A DNA stretch of 64,000 nt from Parapristionchus giblindavisi (GCA_943737045.1 CALSFV010000032.1:62001-126000); one strand, 5' to 3'; counted from the first letter of the stretch, positions 51,565 to 63,445 are shown. Notes: generated by a model from the letters alone, not told the origin. Program-made: numbers and translations.

Positions 51565-54500
51565 CATACACCTCTTCCCATGTTGAAAGTGGTCAAACTG
51601 GCCAAACTAAAAAATTATCTTTATTTACTCTGTGAATATCGGTACAAAACAATTCATGACAAGACAGTTTTTCAATAATACCCCCTGTTGTCATATACCA
51701 CTTGAAAGAGCACAAAATTCTGATTAAGGCAAGCCTCAGCTCACGTCGAACTATAAGCTTTCAACGCGGCCACAATGACCAAAGTACGAAAGTAACTTTC
51801 ACGCTGATAAGATCAAAACAGCTTATGAGAATCAAAAACTACAACGATGCCTATCGTGTCATATACCCCGTGAAAGAGCAGAAAATTCTGAATAACATAC
51901 ACCTCTTCGCATGTTGAAAGTGGTCAAACTGGCCGAACTAAAAAATTATCTTTATTTACTCTGTGAATTTCGGTACAAAACAATTCATGACAAGACAGTT
52001 TTTCAACAATACCCCCTGTTGTCATATACCACTTGAAAGAGCACAAAATTCTGATTAAGGCAAGCCTCAGCTCACGTCGAACTATAAGCTTTCAACGCGG
52101 CCATAATGACCAAAGTACGAAAGTAACTTTCACGCTGATAAGATCAAAACAGCTTATGAGATACAAAAATTACAACGATGCCTATCGTGTCATATACCCC
52201 GTGAAAGAGCAGAAAATTCTGAATAACATACACCTTTTCGCATGTTGAAAGTGGTCAAACTGGCCGAACTAAACAATTATCTTTCATTACTCAGTGAATT
52301 TCGGTTTCAACGCATCCACAATGACCAAAGTAAGAAAGTAACTTTCAAAACAGCTTATGAGAATCAAAAACTAAAACAATGCCTATTGTATCATATACCC
52401 CGTGAAAGAGCAGAAAATTCTGAATAACATACACCTCTTCGCATGCTGAAAGTGGTCAAACTGGCCGAACTAAAAAATTATCTTTATTTACTCTGTGAAT
52501 TTCGGTACAAAACAATTCATGACAAGACAGTTTTTCAACAATACCCCCTGTTGTCATATACCGTTTGAAAGAGCACAAAATTCTGATTAAGGCAAGCCTC
52601 AGCTCACGTCGAGCTATAAGCTTTCATCGCGGCCACAATGACCAAAGTACGAAAGTAACTTTCACGCTGATAAGATCAAAACAGCTTATGAGAATCAAAA
52701 AATAAAACGATGCCTATCGTGTCATATACCCCGTGAAAGAGCAGAAAATTCTGAATAACATACACCTCTTCGCATGTTGAAAGTGGTCAAACTGGCCGAA
52801 CTAAAAAAATTATCTTTATTTACTCTGTGAATTTCGGTACAAAACAATTCATGACAAGACAGTTTTTCAACAATACCCCCTGTTGTCATATACCACTTGA
52901 AAGAGCACAAAATTCTGATTAAGGCAAGCCTCAGCTCACGTCGAACTATAAGCTTTCAACGCGGCCACAATGACCAAAGTACGAAAGTAACTTTCACGCT
53001 GATAAGATCAAAACAGCTTATGAGATACAAAAATTACAACGATGCCTATCGTGTCATATACCCCGTGAAAGAGCAGAAAATTCTGAATAACATACACCTT
53101 TTCGCATGTTGAAAGTGGTCAAACTGGCCGAACTAAACAATTATCTTTCATTACTCAGTGAATTTCGGTTTCAACGCATCCACAATGACCAAAGTAAGAA
53201 AGTAACTTTCAAAACAGCTTATGAGAATCAAAAACTAAAACAATGCCTATTGTATCATATACCCCGTGAAAGAGCAGAAAATTCTCAATAACATACACCT
53301 TTTCGCATGTTGAAAGTGGTCAAACTGGCCGAACTAAACAATTATCTTTCATTACTCAGTGAATTTCGGTTTCAACGCATCCACAATGACCAAAGTAAGA
53401 AAGTAACTTTCAAAACAGCTTATGAGAATCAAAAACTAAAACAATGCCTATTGTATCATATACCCCGTGAAAGAGCAGAAAATTCTGAATAACATACACC
53501 TCTTCGCATGTTGAAAGTGGTCAAACTGGCCGAACTAAACAATTATCTTTCATTACTCAGTGAATTTCGGTTTCAACGCATCCACAATGACCAAAGTAAG
53601 AAAGTAACTTTCAAAACAGCTTATGAGAATCAAAAACTAAAACAATGCCTATTGTATCATATACCCCGTGAAAGAGCAGAAAATTCTGAATAACATACAC
53701 CTCTTCGCATGTTGAAAGTAGTCAAACTGGCCGAACTAAACAATTATCTTTCATTACTCTGTGAATTTCGGTTTCAACGCATCCACAATGACCAAAGTAC
53801 GAAAGTAACTTTCAAAACAGCTTATGAGAATCAAAAACTAAAACGATGCCTATCGTGTCATATACCCCGTGAAAGAGCAGAAAATTCTGAATAACATACA
53901 CCTTTTCGCATGTTGAAAGTGGTCAAACTGGTAGAACTAAACAATTATCTTTCATTTTTCAGTGAATTTCGGTTTCAACGCATCCACAATGACCAAAGTA
54001 AGAAAGTAACTTTCAAAACAGCTTATGAGAATCAAAAACTAAAACGATGCCTATCGTGTCATATACCCCGTGAAAGAGCAGAAAATTCTGAATAACATAC
54101 ACCTCTTCGCATGTTGAAAGTGGTCAAACTGGCCGAACTAAAAAAATTATCTTTATTTACTCTGTGAATTTCGGTACAAAACAATTCATGACAAGACAGT
54201 TTTTCAACAATACCCCCTGTTGTCATATACCACTTGAAAGAGCACAAAATTCTGATTAAGGCAAGCCTCAGCTCACGTCGAACTATAAGCTTTCAACGCG
54301 GCCACAATGACCAAAGTACGAAAGTAACTTTCACGCTGATAAGATCAAAACAGCTTATGAGATACAAAAATTACAACGATGCCTATCGTGTCATATACCC
54401 CGTGAAAGAGCAGAAAATTCTGAATAACATACACCTTTTCGCATGTTGAAAGTGGTCAAACTGGCCGAACTAAACAATTATCTTTCATTACTCAGTGAAT

Positions 54501-56295
54501 TTCGGTTTCAACGCATCCACAATGACCAAAGTAAGAAAGTAACTTTCAAAACAGCTTATGAGAATCAAAAACTAAAACAATGCCTATTGTATCATATACC
54601 CCGTGAAAGAGCAGAAAATTCTCAATAACATACACCTTTTCGCATGTTGAAAGTGGTCAAACTGGCCGAACTAAACAATTATCTTTCATTACTCAGTGAA
54701 TTTCGGTTTCAACGCATCCACAATGACCAAAGTAAGAAAGTAACTTTCAAAACAGCTTATGAGAATCAAAAACTAAAACAATGCCTATTGTATCATATAC
54801 CCCGTGAAAGAGCAGAAAATTCTGAATAACATACACCTCTTCGCATGTTGAAAGTGGTCAAACTGGCCGAACTAAACAATTATCTTTCATTACTCAGTGA
54901 ATTTCGGTTTCAACGCATCCACAATGACCAAAGTAAGAAAGTAACTTTCAAAACAGCTTATGAGAATCAAAAACTAAAACAATGCCTATTGTATCATATA
55001 CCCCGTGAAAGAGCAGAAAATTCTGAATAACATACACCTCTTCGCATGTTGAAAGTAGTCAAACTGGCCGAACTAAACAATTATCTTTCATTACTCTGTG
55101 AATTTCGGTTTCAACGCATCCACAATGACCAAAGTACGAAAGTAACTTTCAAAACAGCTTATGAGAATCAAAAACTAAAACGATGCCTATCGTGTCATAT
55201 ACCCCGTGAAAGAGCAGAAAATTCTGAATAACATACACCTTTTCGCATGTTGAAAGTGGTCAAACTGGTAGAACTAAACAATTATCTTTCATTTTTCAGT
55301 GAATTTCGGTTTCAACGCATCCACAATGACCAAAGTAAGAAAGTAACTTTCAAAACAGCTTATGAGAATCAAAAACTAAAACGATGCCTATCGTGTCATA
55401 TACCCCGTGAAAGAGCAGAAAATTCTGAATAACATACACCTCTTCCCATGTTGAAAGTGGTCAAACTGGCCAAACTAAAAAATTATCTTTATTTACTCTG
55501 TGAATATCGGTACAAAACAATTCATGACAAGACAGTTTTTCAATAATACCCCCTGTTGTCATATACCACTTGAAAGAGCACAAAATTCTGATTAAGGCAA
55601 GCCTCAGCTCACGTCGAACTATAAGCTTTCAACGCGGCCACAATGACCAAAGTACGAAAGTAACTTTCACGCTGATAAGATCAAAACAGCTTATGAGAAT
55701 CAAAAACTACAACGATGCCTATCGTGTCATATACCCCGTGAAAGAGCAGAAAATTCTGAATAACATACACCTCTTCGCATGTTGAAAGTGGTCAAACTGG
55801 CCGAACTAAAAAATTATCTTTATTTACTCTGTGAATTTCGGTACAAAACAATTCATGACAAGACAGTTTTTCAACAATACCCCCTGTTGTCATATACCAC
55901 TTGAAAGAGCACAAAATTCTGATTAAGGCAAGCCTCAGCTCACGTCGAACTATAAGCTTTCAACGCGGCCATAATGACCAAAGTACGAAAGTAACTTTCA
56001 CGCTGATAAGATCAAAACAGCTTATGAGATACAAAAATTACAACGATGCCTATCGTGTCATATACCCCGTGAAAGAGCAGAAAATTCTGAATAACATACA
56101 CCTTTTCGCATGTTGAAAGTGGTCAAACTGGCCGAACTAAACAATTATCTTTCATTACTCAGTGAATTTCGGTTTCAACGCATCCACAATGACCAAAGTA
56201 AGAAAGTAACTTTCAAAACAGCTTATGAGAATCAAAAACTAAAACAATGCCTATTGTATCATATACCCCGTGAAAGAGCAGAAAATTCTGAATAA
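51565..56295. repeat. Nested 3868-bp duplication around a 1337-bp HOR
   Basis: The segment 51565-52427 recurs at 55433-56295, exactly 3868 bp later. It shares the private variants CTCTTCCCATG, GGCCAAACT, GTGAATATCGG and GCGGCCATAATG. Between the copies lies the 1337-bp HOR. This is a repeat nested in a larger repeat. Confidence 0.88.
52762..55435. repeat. 1337-bp higher-order repeat, two copies
   Basis: Unit of one 332-bp and five consecutive 201-bp monomers. Copy 1 has short monomers at 53106, 53307, 53508, 53709 and 53910. Copy 2 has them at 54443, 54644, 54845, 55046 and 55247. Private variants recur at 1337 bp: AATTCTCAATAAC in the first short monomer, and CTGGTAGAACT with TTCATTTTTCAGTG in the fifth. 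Confidence 0.93.
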
Positions 56296-56827
56296 CATAC
56301 ACCTCTTCGCATGTTGAAAGTAGTCAAACTGGCCGAACTAAAAAATAATCTTTATATACTCTGTGAATTTCGGTACAAAACAATTCATGACAAGACAGTC
56401 TTTCAACAATACCCCCTGTTGTCATATACCATTTGAAAGAGCACGAAATTCTGATTAAGGCAAGCCTCAGCTCACGTCGAACTATAAGCTTTCAACGCGG
56501 CCACAATGACCAAAGTACGAAAGTAACTTTCACGCTGATAAGATCAAAACAGCTTATGAGATACAAAAATTACAACGATGCCTATCGTGTCATATACCCC
56601 GTGAAAGAGCAGAAAATTCTGAATAACATACACCTTTTCGCATGTTGAAAGTGGTCAAACTGACCGAACTAAACAATTATCTTTCATTACTCAGTGAATT
56701 TCGGTTTCAACGCATCCACAATGACCAAAGTAAGAAAGTAACTTTCAAAACAGCTTATGAGAATCAAAAACTAAAACAATGCCTATTGTATCATATACCC
56801 CGTGAAAGAGCAGAAAATTCTGAATAA

Positions 56828-59615
56828 CATACACCTCTTCGCATGTTGAAAGTAGTCAAACTGGCCGAACTAAAAAATAATCTTTATATACTCTGTGAAT
56901 TTCGGTACAAAACAATTCATGACAAGACAGTCTTTCAACAATACCCCCTGTTGTCATATACCATTTGAAAGAGCACGAAATTCTGATTAAGGCAAGCCTC
57001 AGCTCACGTCGAACTATAAGCTTTCAACGCGGCCACAATGACCAAAGTACGAAAGTAACTTTCACGCTGATAAGATCAAAACAGCTTATGAGATACAAAA
57101 ATTACAACGATGCCTATCGTGTCATATACCCCGTGAAAGAGCAGAAAATTCTGAATAACATACACCTTTTCGCATGTTGAAAGTGGTCAAACTGACCGAA
57201 CTAAACAATTATCTTTCATTACTCAGTGAATTTCGGTTTCAACGCATCCACAATGACCAAAGTAAGAAAGTAACTTTCAAAACAGCTTATGAGAATCAAA
57301 AACTAAAACAATGCCTATTGTATCATATACCCCGTGAAAGAGCAGAAAATTCTGAATAACATACACCTCTTCGCATGTTGAAAGTGGTCAAACTGGCCGA
57401 ACTAAAAAATTATCTTTATTTACTCTGTGAATTTCGGTACAAAACAATTCATGACAAGACAGTTTTTCAACAATGCCCCCTGTTGTCATATACCATTTGA
57501 AAGAGCACAAAATTCTGATTAAGGCAAGCCTCAGCTCACGTCGAACTATAAGGTTTCATCGCGGCCACAATGACCAAAGTACGAAAGTAACTTTCACGCT
57601 GATAAGATCAAAACAGCTTATGAGATACAAAAATTACAACGATGCCTATCGTGTCATATACCCCGTGAAATAGCAGAAAATTCTGAATAACATACACCTC
57701 TTCGCATGTTGAAAGTGGTCAAACTGGCCGAACTAAAAAATTATCTTATTTACCCTGTGAATTTCGGTACAAAACAATTCATGACAAGACAGTTTTTCAA
57801 CAACACCCCCTGTTGTCATATACCATTTGAAAGAGCACGAAATTCTGATTAAGGCAAGCCTCAGCTCACGTCGAACTATAAGCTTTCAACGCGGCCACAA
57901 TGACCAAAGTACGAAAGTAACTTTCACGCTGATAAGATCTAAACAGCTTATGAGAATCAAAAACTACAACGATGCCTATCGTGTCATATACCCCGTGAAA
58001 GAGCAGAAAATTCTGAATAACATACACCTTTTCGCATGTTGAAAGTGGTCAAACTGGCCGAACTAAACAATTATCTTTCATTACTCAGTGAATTTCGGTT
58101 TCAACGCATCCACAATGACCAAAGTAAGAAAGTAACTTTCAAAACAGCTTATGAGAATCAAAAACTAAAACAATGCCTATTGTATCATATACCCCGTGAA
58201 AGAGCAGAAAATTCTGAATAACATACACCTCTTCGCATGTTGAAAGTAGTCAAACTGGCCGAACTAAAAAATAATCTTTATATACTCTGTGAATTTCGGT
58301 ACAAAACAATTCATGACAAGACAGTCTTTCAACAATACCCCCTGTTGTCATATACCATTTGAAAGAGCACGAAATTCTGATTAAGGCAAGCCTCAGCTCA
58401 CGTCGAACTATAAGCTTTCAACGCGGCCACAATGACCAAAGTACGAAAGTAACTTTCACGCTGATAAGATCAAAACAGCTTATGAGATACAAAAATTACA
58501 ACGATGCCTATCGTGTCATATACCCCGTGAAAGAGCAGAAAATTCTGAATAACATACACCTTTTCGCATGTTGAAAGTGGTCAAACTGACCGAACTAAAC
58601 AATTATCTTTCATTACTCAGTGAATTTCGGTTTCAACGCATCCACAATGACCAAAGTAAGAAAGTAACTTTCAAAACAGCTTATGAGAATCAAAAACTAA
58701 AACAATGCCTATTGTATCATATACCCCGTGAAAGAGCAGAAAATTCTGAATAACATACACCTCTTCGCATGTTGAAAGTGGTCAAACTGGCCGAACTAAA
58801 AAATTATCTTTATTTACTCTGTGAATTTCGGTACAAAACAATTCATGACAAGACAGTTTTTCAACAATGCCCCCTGTTGTCATATACCATTTGAAAGAGC
58901 ACAAAATTCTGATTAAGGCAAGCCTCAGCTCACGTCGAACTATAAGGTTTCATCGCGGCCACAATGACCAAAGTACGAAAGTAACTTTCACGCTGATAAG
59001 ATCAAAACAGCTTATGAGATACAAAAATTACAACGATGCCTATCGTGTCATATACCCCGTGAAATAGCAGAAAATTCTGAATAACATACACCTCTTCGCA
59101 TGTTGAAAGTGGTCAAACTGGCCGAACTAAAAAATTATCTTATTTACCCTGTGAATTTCGGTACAAAACAATTCATGACAAGACAGTTTTTCAACAACAC
59201 CCCCTGTTGTCATATACCATTTGAAAGAGCACGAAATTCTGATTAAGGCAAGCCTCAGCTCACGTCGAACTATAAGCTTTCAACGCGGCCACAATGACCA
59301 AAGTACGAAAGTAACTTTCACGCTGATAAGATCTAAACAGCTTATGAGAATCAAAAACTACAACGATGCCTATCGTGTCATATACCCCGTGAAAGAGCAG
59401 AAAATTCTGAATAACATACACCTTTTCGCATGTTGAAAGTGGTCAAACTGGCCGAACTAAACAATTATCTTTCATTACTCAGTGAATTTCGGTTTCAACG
59501 CATCCACAATGACCAAAGTAAGAAAGTAACTTTCAAAACAGCTTATGAGAATCAAAAACTAAAACAATGCCTATTGTATCATATACCCCGTGAAAGAGCA
59601 GAAAATTCTCAATAA
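56828..59615. repeat. 1394-bp higher-order repeat, two copies
   Basis: Equivalent of three 331-bp plus two 201-bp monomers minus one base. Matching points are 56965/58359, 57473/58867 and 57827/59221. Private variants recur at 1394 bp: CAATGCCCCCTG, ATAAGGTTTCATCGC, TTATCTTATTTACCCTG and CAACACCCCC. A preceding 532-bp unit (56433 to 56964) shares part of it. Confidence 0.9.
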
Positions 59616-59802
59616 CATACACCTCTTCGCATGTTGAAAGTGGTCAAACTGGCCGAACTAAAAAATTATCTTTATTTACTCTGTGAATTTCGGTACAAAA
59701 CAATTCATGACAAGACAGTTTTTCAACAACACCCCCTGTTGTCATATACCATTTGAAAGAGCACAAAATTCTGATTAAGGCAAGCCTCAGCTCACGTCGA
59801 AC

Positions 59803-60407
59803 TGTAAGGTAATCCGCTCTCACAACAAGTAGAAAAGATGAAGACAGATCGGCCCCAGGCGCGAACTATTCAGATTTCTCAAATGAAGATAAGAAGGAGC
59901 CTCACGAGATCAGTCTTAGCCACACACAGTAGCCTGATCAAGATATGCCACACACAGTAGGAGCGATCAGTCCTAGCCACACACAGTAGCCTGATCGAAG
60001 AAGACACAAGATGGAAACGAAGAACAAGTTGTTTTCGAAGCTATTCCAGAGTACTAACCCTTAGAATGTAAGAACAACGAAGGCAATCAACGAAAGGTGA
60101 TTTTATCAGCACGAACAACTGAATAAACGAGACCAAAATGTGCAAATAAACAAGAGAGAAAGATTACGTCACACTCTGAACGAGAGCAAGCGTAAGACTA
60201 AAACAGGTCAGAACAAGAAATACGAAATCAAGTCTTGGTAAACACCGGAACGCTTAATTGGTAAACAACGGAAGTCGGAATCATAGGGTTACTCCCGTAG
60301 TCAATAAATAAAGTGAAATGAAATAATGAAAGGAATAAATAAATATGATATTCTAGCGATAGTCATAATATAATATACAGAATATAGGGTTGGCCAACCC
60401 CTTAACA
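59803..60407 (-). repeat. 3' LTR of gag-only element (605 bp)
   Basis: Nearly identical to 62840-63445; I see only about five or six differences (for example GACAGATCGGCCCC/GACAGTTCGTCCCC, AATATAGGG/AATAAAGGG and GTTGGCCAACC/GTTGGGCTAACC). It contains three copies of GCCACACACAGTAG near 59918-59990, within repeated CCTGATC spacers. Confidence 0.9.
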
Positions 60408-60425
60408 TGCCCCTCCTTTTCACAA
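60408..60425 (-). other. Polypurine tract of gag-only element
   Basis: Minus strand reads GTGAAAAGGAGGGGCA directly before the 3' LTR start TGTTAAGG, the expected position of the plus-strand primer. Confidence 0.75.
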
Positions 60426-60477
60426 GCGTGTCCTCACGCGTCTTCTCGACTTCTACGGGCTTACGAACGACGTACGG

Positions 60478-60625
60478 CTAAACGACGGCGACGAACGTGG
60501 CGACGGCGACGGCGATGGCACGAGCGTAGGCGATTGACATGGCGGCGACGATGGCACGAGTGCAGTTGAGTGAGATGTAGATGACGTTGTAGATGGCGGC
60601 GACGGCGACGACCATGACGTTGAAC
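60478..60625. repeat. GC-rich GGCGAC-type low-complexity tract at the ORF 3' end
   Basis: Degenerate GGCGAC/GGCACGAG repeats in otherwise AT-rich sequence. On the minus strand one frame gives the Val/Ala-rich end of the 746-residue ORF. Another (60461-60724) gives a strongly Arg/His-rich peptide with runs such as RRRRRH. Only the frame of the long ORF has upstream coding support. Confidence 0.75.
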
Positions 60626-62718
60626 GAAACGACGAATGATACACCTCCACTGAGGGACACGGGCTCTCGTGATGTCAAGACCAACATCTTGTCGGGATCT
60701 CTCGGTACCGCCTTCTTCCTGCAATCAAACTGTTCGAACTCCATAGCTCTATACAGTACCACACAAGAGATCACCCCATCACAAGCCTCACTTATGTATC
60801 CACGGACACATCTATTCATAATGCCACAATCATATCTCACAGATACCGTAACAGACTGAGATCTATTACCCACAGGCACTCTCACGATATGATGACTATT
60901 ACTGCTTTCTTCATCAATCTTATCATCCTCTATCAACATGCGATCTTCTTGCAGCACACTCTCAGGTCCCATACTAGGTACAGTTCCCTTACACACCAGA
61001 ACTCCCGCACCACTATATCCATCAATAATATTCTCATCCATCTTATTCATGCCTTCCTTCAATCTACCCTTTGGTCTCTTAACAGGTACAGTCTCTTTAC
61101 ACTCTGAATGTCCTTCTACCATATCTCCAACAATAATATCCATATCCTTCTTGTCCATACAATCTTCCTTCAATCGACCTTTTGGTCCCTTAACAGGTAC
61201 CGTTTCCTTACACACTAAAGTTCCTTCAACCATATCTTCAACAATATTATCCTCATCCTTCATATTCACACCATCTCTCTCAGATAGAACTCCTCTTTCC
61301 ATTACACTATCCATCTTATTAGGTATAACACAACTCGTCCTCAACACGAAGACTTCAGTCTTACTACTCTCATTACTCCCATTAACTACTTCATCAACTA
61401 CAACAACTTTATCCTCATTATTACACGGACTATTCATCTCCGTGCCAACAGATTCATCATTACATCGTTCGTCCCCATCCTTATCCTTATCAATTACCAT
61501 ATTATCGACGGCCTCCACCTGATATTCTTGACCATCAGTAAAATCTACGGAAACCTTATCTTCTACGGCCACTACTACCACTTCCTCAGCCGTAGTATTA
61601 ACCATATTCGCCTCGAAATCCTCATCAAGGCGCACTACAACATCTAATCCCTTAATATCGCCTCGAACCATAACCGTGTTTGTTCCATTACACACTGAAA
61701 CACGCACAGTCTTATTACTATCCTCGACTGCTTCTTCATCAGTCAAGATTATCCGCTCTCCTTTATCAGGAGAACCACCACCAACCATAACCGTTCCCAA
61801 TTCATTTCGTGCACTCTTTAGCACGACATCATCATTTCCAATACACATAACTACTTCATTCTTTCTCTTAACATTCTTTTGTATCGGTCGATTTCGTGAT
61901 CGATTTGATGAATGAGTCTCATTCTGCATCACTCTTCTATCCCTATATTCACACTTCATTATATAATTCATCAATTCCTCATACGTTGCACATTTACGAT
62001 AGAGTCTCTGCAACTCTCCATATTCTCTGTGATTCTCATGCAATTGTAGGAATACTACCGCTCTCCTTTCATTCAAATAAGTAATATCATCTCCATACAA
62101 CTTCTCAGTAACGATCTCCAATTCCAAACAGACATCAAATAACTCCCGTCCGTTAAAAATGAGATTCTGCAATCTATCAATGCACTCTATCCTCTCACGC
62201 CTATCCATAATAATTCGAGTACATCTCTTTATCAACCATTCCATGCAGTCTCTCACGCTTTCATACTCGTAATAATCAGGCAGAGATTCATACTCTTGAC
62301 TAGCCATATGACAAATCATCTCTTTCAACTTGAGTTTTGCTTTTCTATCGCTCAAGTTTCCATATCTTAGCAGGAACCCATCTCTGAACTCTTCCCATTC
62401 CTCTGGTCGACCACTAAACTTATTCAATGGAGGCAATTTAGAGTACCAGTAACGTTCACTTTCCTCACAATTCATCAAATATTCACACTCTTCCTCTACT
62501 TGAGAACTCATCACATAACAATCACAATAATATTGGCAATAACACTCACGGTATGACTCATTTGAGCCCTCCACGATATCCACATTACTCCTCACGTCCA
62601 TATCATCATTTATGGGATGACCATTTCCACCTCTGCTCGGCCCCTCACACGCAACATCATCGCCGAGCAGGTAACCCTCAACATACTTGAAATTACTCAT
62701 AATGACGAAATAGTGCAA
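60478..62718 (-). CDS. Gag-like protein of non-autonomous LTR element (746 aa)
   Basis: Single long ORF of the element. The first ATG is at 62718; a second at 62700 (MSNFKYVEGYL) is an alternative start. Residues about 90-275 contain LPPLNKFSGRPEEWEEFRDGF, ...YESVRDCMEWLIKRC and a Glu/Arg/Tyr-rich helical stretch. This resembles capsid-type Gag domains of LTR retrotransposons. No CCHC knuckle, D-[ST]-G protease or RT motif was found. From about 300 onward the protein is acidic and probably disordered. It has three imperfect copies of a CKETVPVKGPKGRLKE-like repeat, the third degenerate. The last 60 residues are Val/Ala-rich, over a GC-rich GGCGAC-type repeat, unlike the rest. Expression would come from the right-hand LTR. 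The Gag assignment is by resemblance and position, not by a diagnostic motif. Confidence 0.7.
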   Translation of the reverse strand: MHYFVIMSNFKYVEGYLLGDDVACEGPSRGGNGHPINDDMDVRSNVDIVEGSNESYRECYCQYYCDCYVMSSQVEEECEYLMNCEESERYWYSKLPPLNKFSGRPEEWEEFRDGFLLRYGNLSDRKAKLKLKEMICHMASQEYESLPDYYEYESVRDCMEWLIKRCTRIIMDRRERIECIDRLQNLIFNGRELFDVCLELEIVTEKLYGDDITYLNERRAVVFLQLHENHREYGELQRLYRKCATYEELMNYIMKCEYRDRRVMQNETHSSNRSRNRPIQKNVKRKNEVVMCIGNDDVVLKSARNELGTVMVGGGSPDKGERIILTDEEAVEDSNKTVRVSVCNGTNTVMVRGDIKGLDVVVRLDEDFEANMVNTTAEEVVVVAVEDKVSVDFTDGQEYQVEAVDNMVIDKDKDGDERCNDESVGTEMNSPCNNEDKVVVVDEVVNGSNESSKTEVFVLRTSCVIPNKMDSVMERGVLSERDGVNMKDEDNIVEDMVEGTLVCKETVPVKGPKGRLKEDCMDKKDMDIIVGDMVEGHSECKETVPVKRPKGRLKEGMNKMDENIIDGYSGAGVLVCKGTVPSMGPESVLQEDRMLIEDDKIDEESSNSHHIVRVPVGNRSQSVTVSVRYDCGIMNRCVRGYISEACDGVISCVVLYRAMEFEQFDCRKKAVPRDPDKMLVLTSREPVSLSGGVSFVVSFNVMVVAVAAIYNVIYISLNCTRAIVAAMSIAYARAIAVAVATFVAVV

Positions 62719-62839
62719 TGAGACAATGAATCACTCGTCTCGATCAATAACAATCACGCAAATCACACGAGAATGACGCAATACACTCGCAAAGATAGTT
62801 CAGCAATCAGTCTCTCTGTTCAAGCCGGCTCAGCCCCCA
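62719..62839 (-). other. Leader and putative primer-binding site of gag-only element
   Basis: About 120 bp between the 5' LTR and the ORF. The minus strand directly after the LTR reads TGGGGGCTGAGCCGGCTT. The first eight bases match primer-binding sites for tRNA-Pro (TGGGGGCT), but the match then breaks down, so the tRNA is uncertain. Confidence 0.55.
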
Positions 62840-63445
62840 TGTAAGGTAATCCGCTCTCACAACAAGTAGAAAAGATGAAGACAGTTCGTCCCCAGGCGCG
62901 AACTATTCAGATTTCTCAAATGAAGATAAGAAGGAGCCTCACGAGATCAGTCTTAGCCACACACAGTAGCCTGATCAAGATATGCCACACACAGTAGGAG
63001 CGATCAGTCCTAGCCACACACAGTAGCCTGATCGAAGAAGACACAAGATGGAAACGAAGAACAAGTTGTTTTCGAAGCTATTCCAGAGTACTAACCCTTA
63101 GAATGTAAGAACAACGAAGGCAATCAACGAAAGGTGATTTTATCAGCACGAACAACTGAATAAACGAGACCAAAATGTGCAAATAAACAAGAGAGAAAGA
63201 TTACGTCACACTCTGAACGAGAGCAAGCGTAAGACTAAAACAGGTCAGAACAAGAAATACGAAATCAAGTCTTGGTAAACACCGGAACGCTTAATTGGTA
63301 AACAACGGAAGTCGGAATCATAGGGTTACTCCCGTAGTCAATAAATAAAGTGAAATGAAATAATGAAAGGAATAAATAAATATGATATTCTAGCGATAGT
63401 CATAATATAATATACAGAATAAAGGGTTGGGCTAACCCCTTAACA
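62840..63445 (-). repeat. 5' LTR of gag-only element (606 bp)
   Basis: Partner of 59803-60407, with the same CCACACACAGTAG repeats (about 62957-63030). It is one base longer because of GGGCTAACC against GGCCAACC near the satellite-side end. Confidence 0.9.

Larger units (their letters stand above)
40910..59802. repeat. Satellite array block 10
   Basis: Uninterrupted satellite of 18.9 kb with no MITE. It contains about 30 of the 201-bp monomers, the first at about 41359 and the last at about 59430, arranged in several HORs. It ends at the GAAC target duplication of the second LTR element. Confidence 0.97.
59803..63445 (-). mobile_element. Gag-only LTR retrotransposon (3643 bp)
   Basis: Two direct repeats (59803-60407 and 62840-63445) flank about 2.4 kb. 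The insertion is bounded by a 4-bp duplication GAAC (59799-59802 and 63446-63449). On the minus strand the LTR starts TGTTAAGG and ends CCTTACA. A primer-binding-like TGGGGGCT follows the 5' LTR and a purine tract precedes the 3' LTR. One long ORF (746 codons) is present; no protease, RT, RNase H or integrase is visible. It is therefore a non-autonomous element that would depend on a partner's pol. The superfamily is uncertain; Ty3/Gypsy is plausible. Confidence 0.85.

Noticed and set aside
43033..54247. Minus-strand satellite ORFs (MLFQMVYDNRG..., MCSFKWYM...)
   Set aside because: They are antisense readings of the same monomers, repeated with the HOR period.
612..59615. More than a hundred ORFs of 61-112 codons over the satellite (for example MKEHEILIKASLSSRR... 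and MLKVVKLAELNNYL...)
   Set aside because: They recur at the same position of each monomer, are opened or closed by single-base variants, and overlap each other. They match no domain I know and have no start or splice context. They are repeat shadows.
60593..62084. Plus-strand ORFs of 62-194 codons opposite the 746-codon gag-like ORF
   Set aside because: They are Ser/Thr/Leu/Ile-rich antisense shadows of an acidic/basic coding strand, and none has a recognisable domain.
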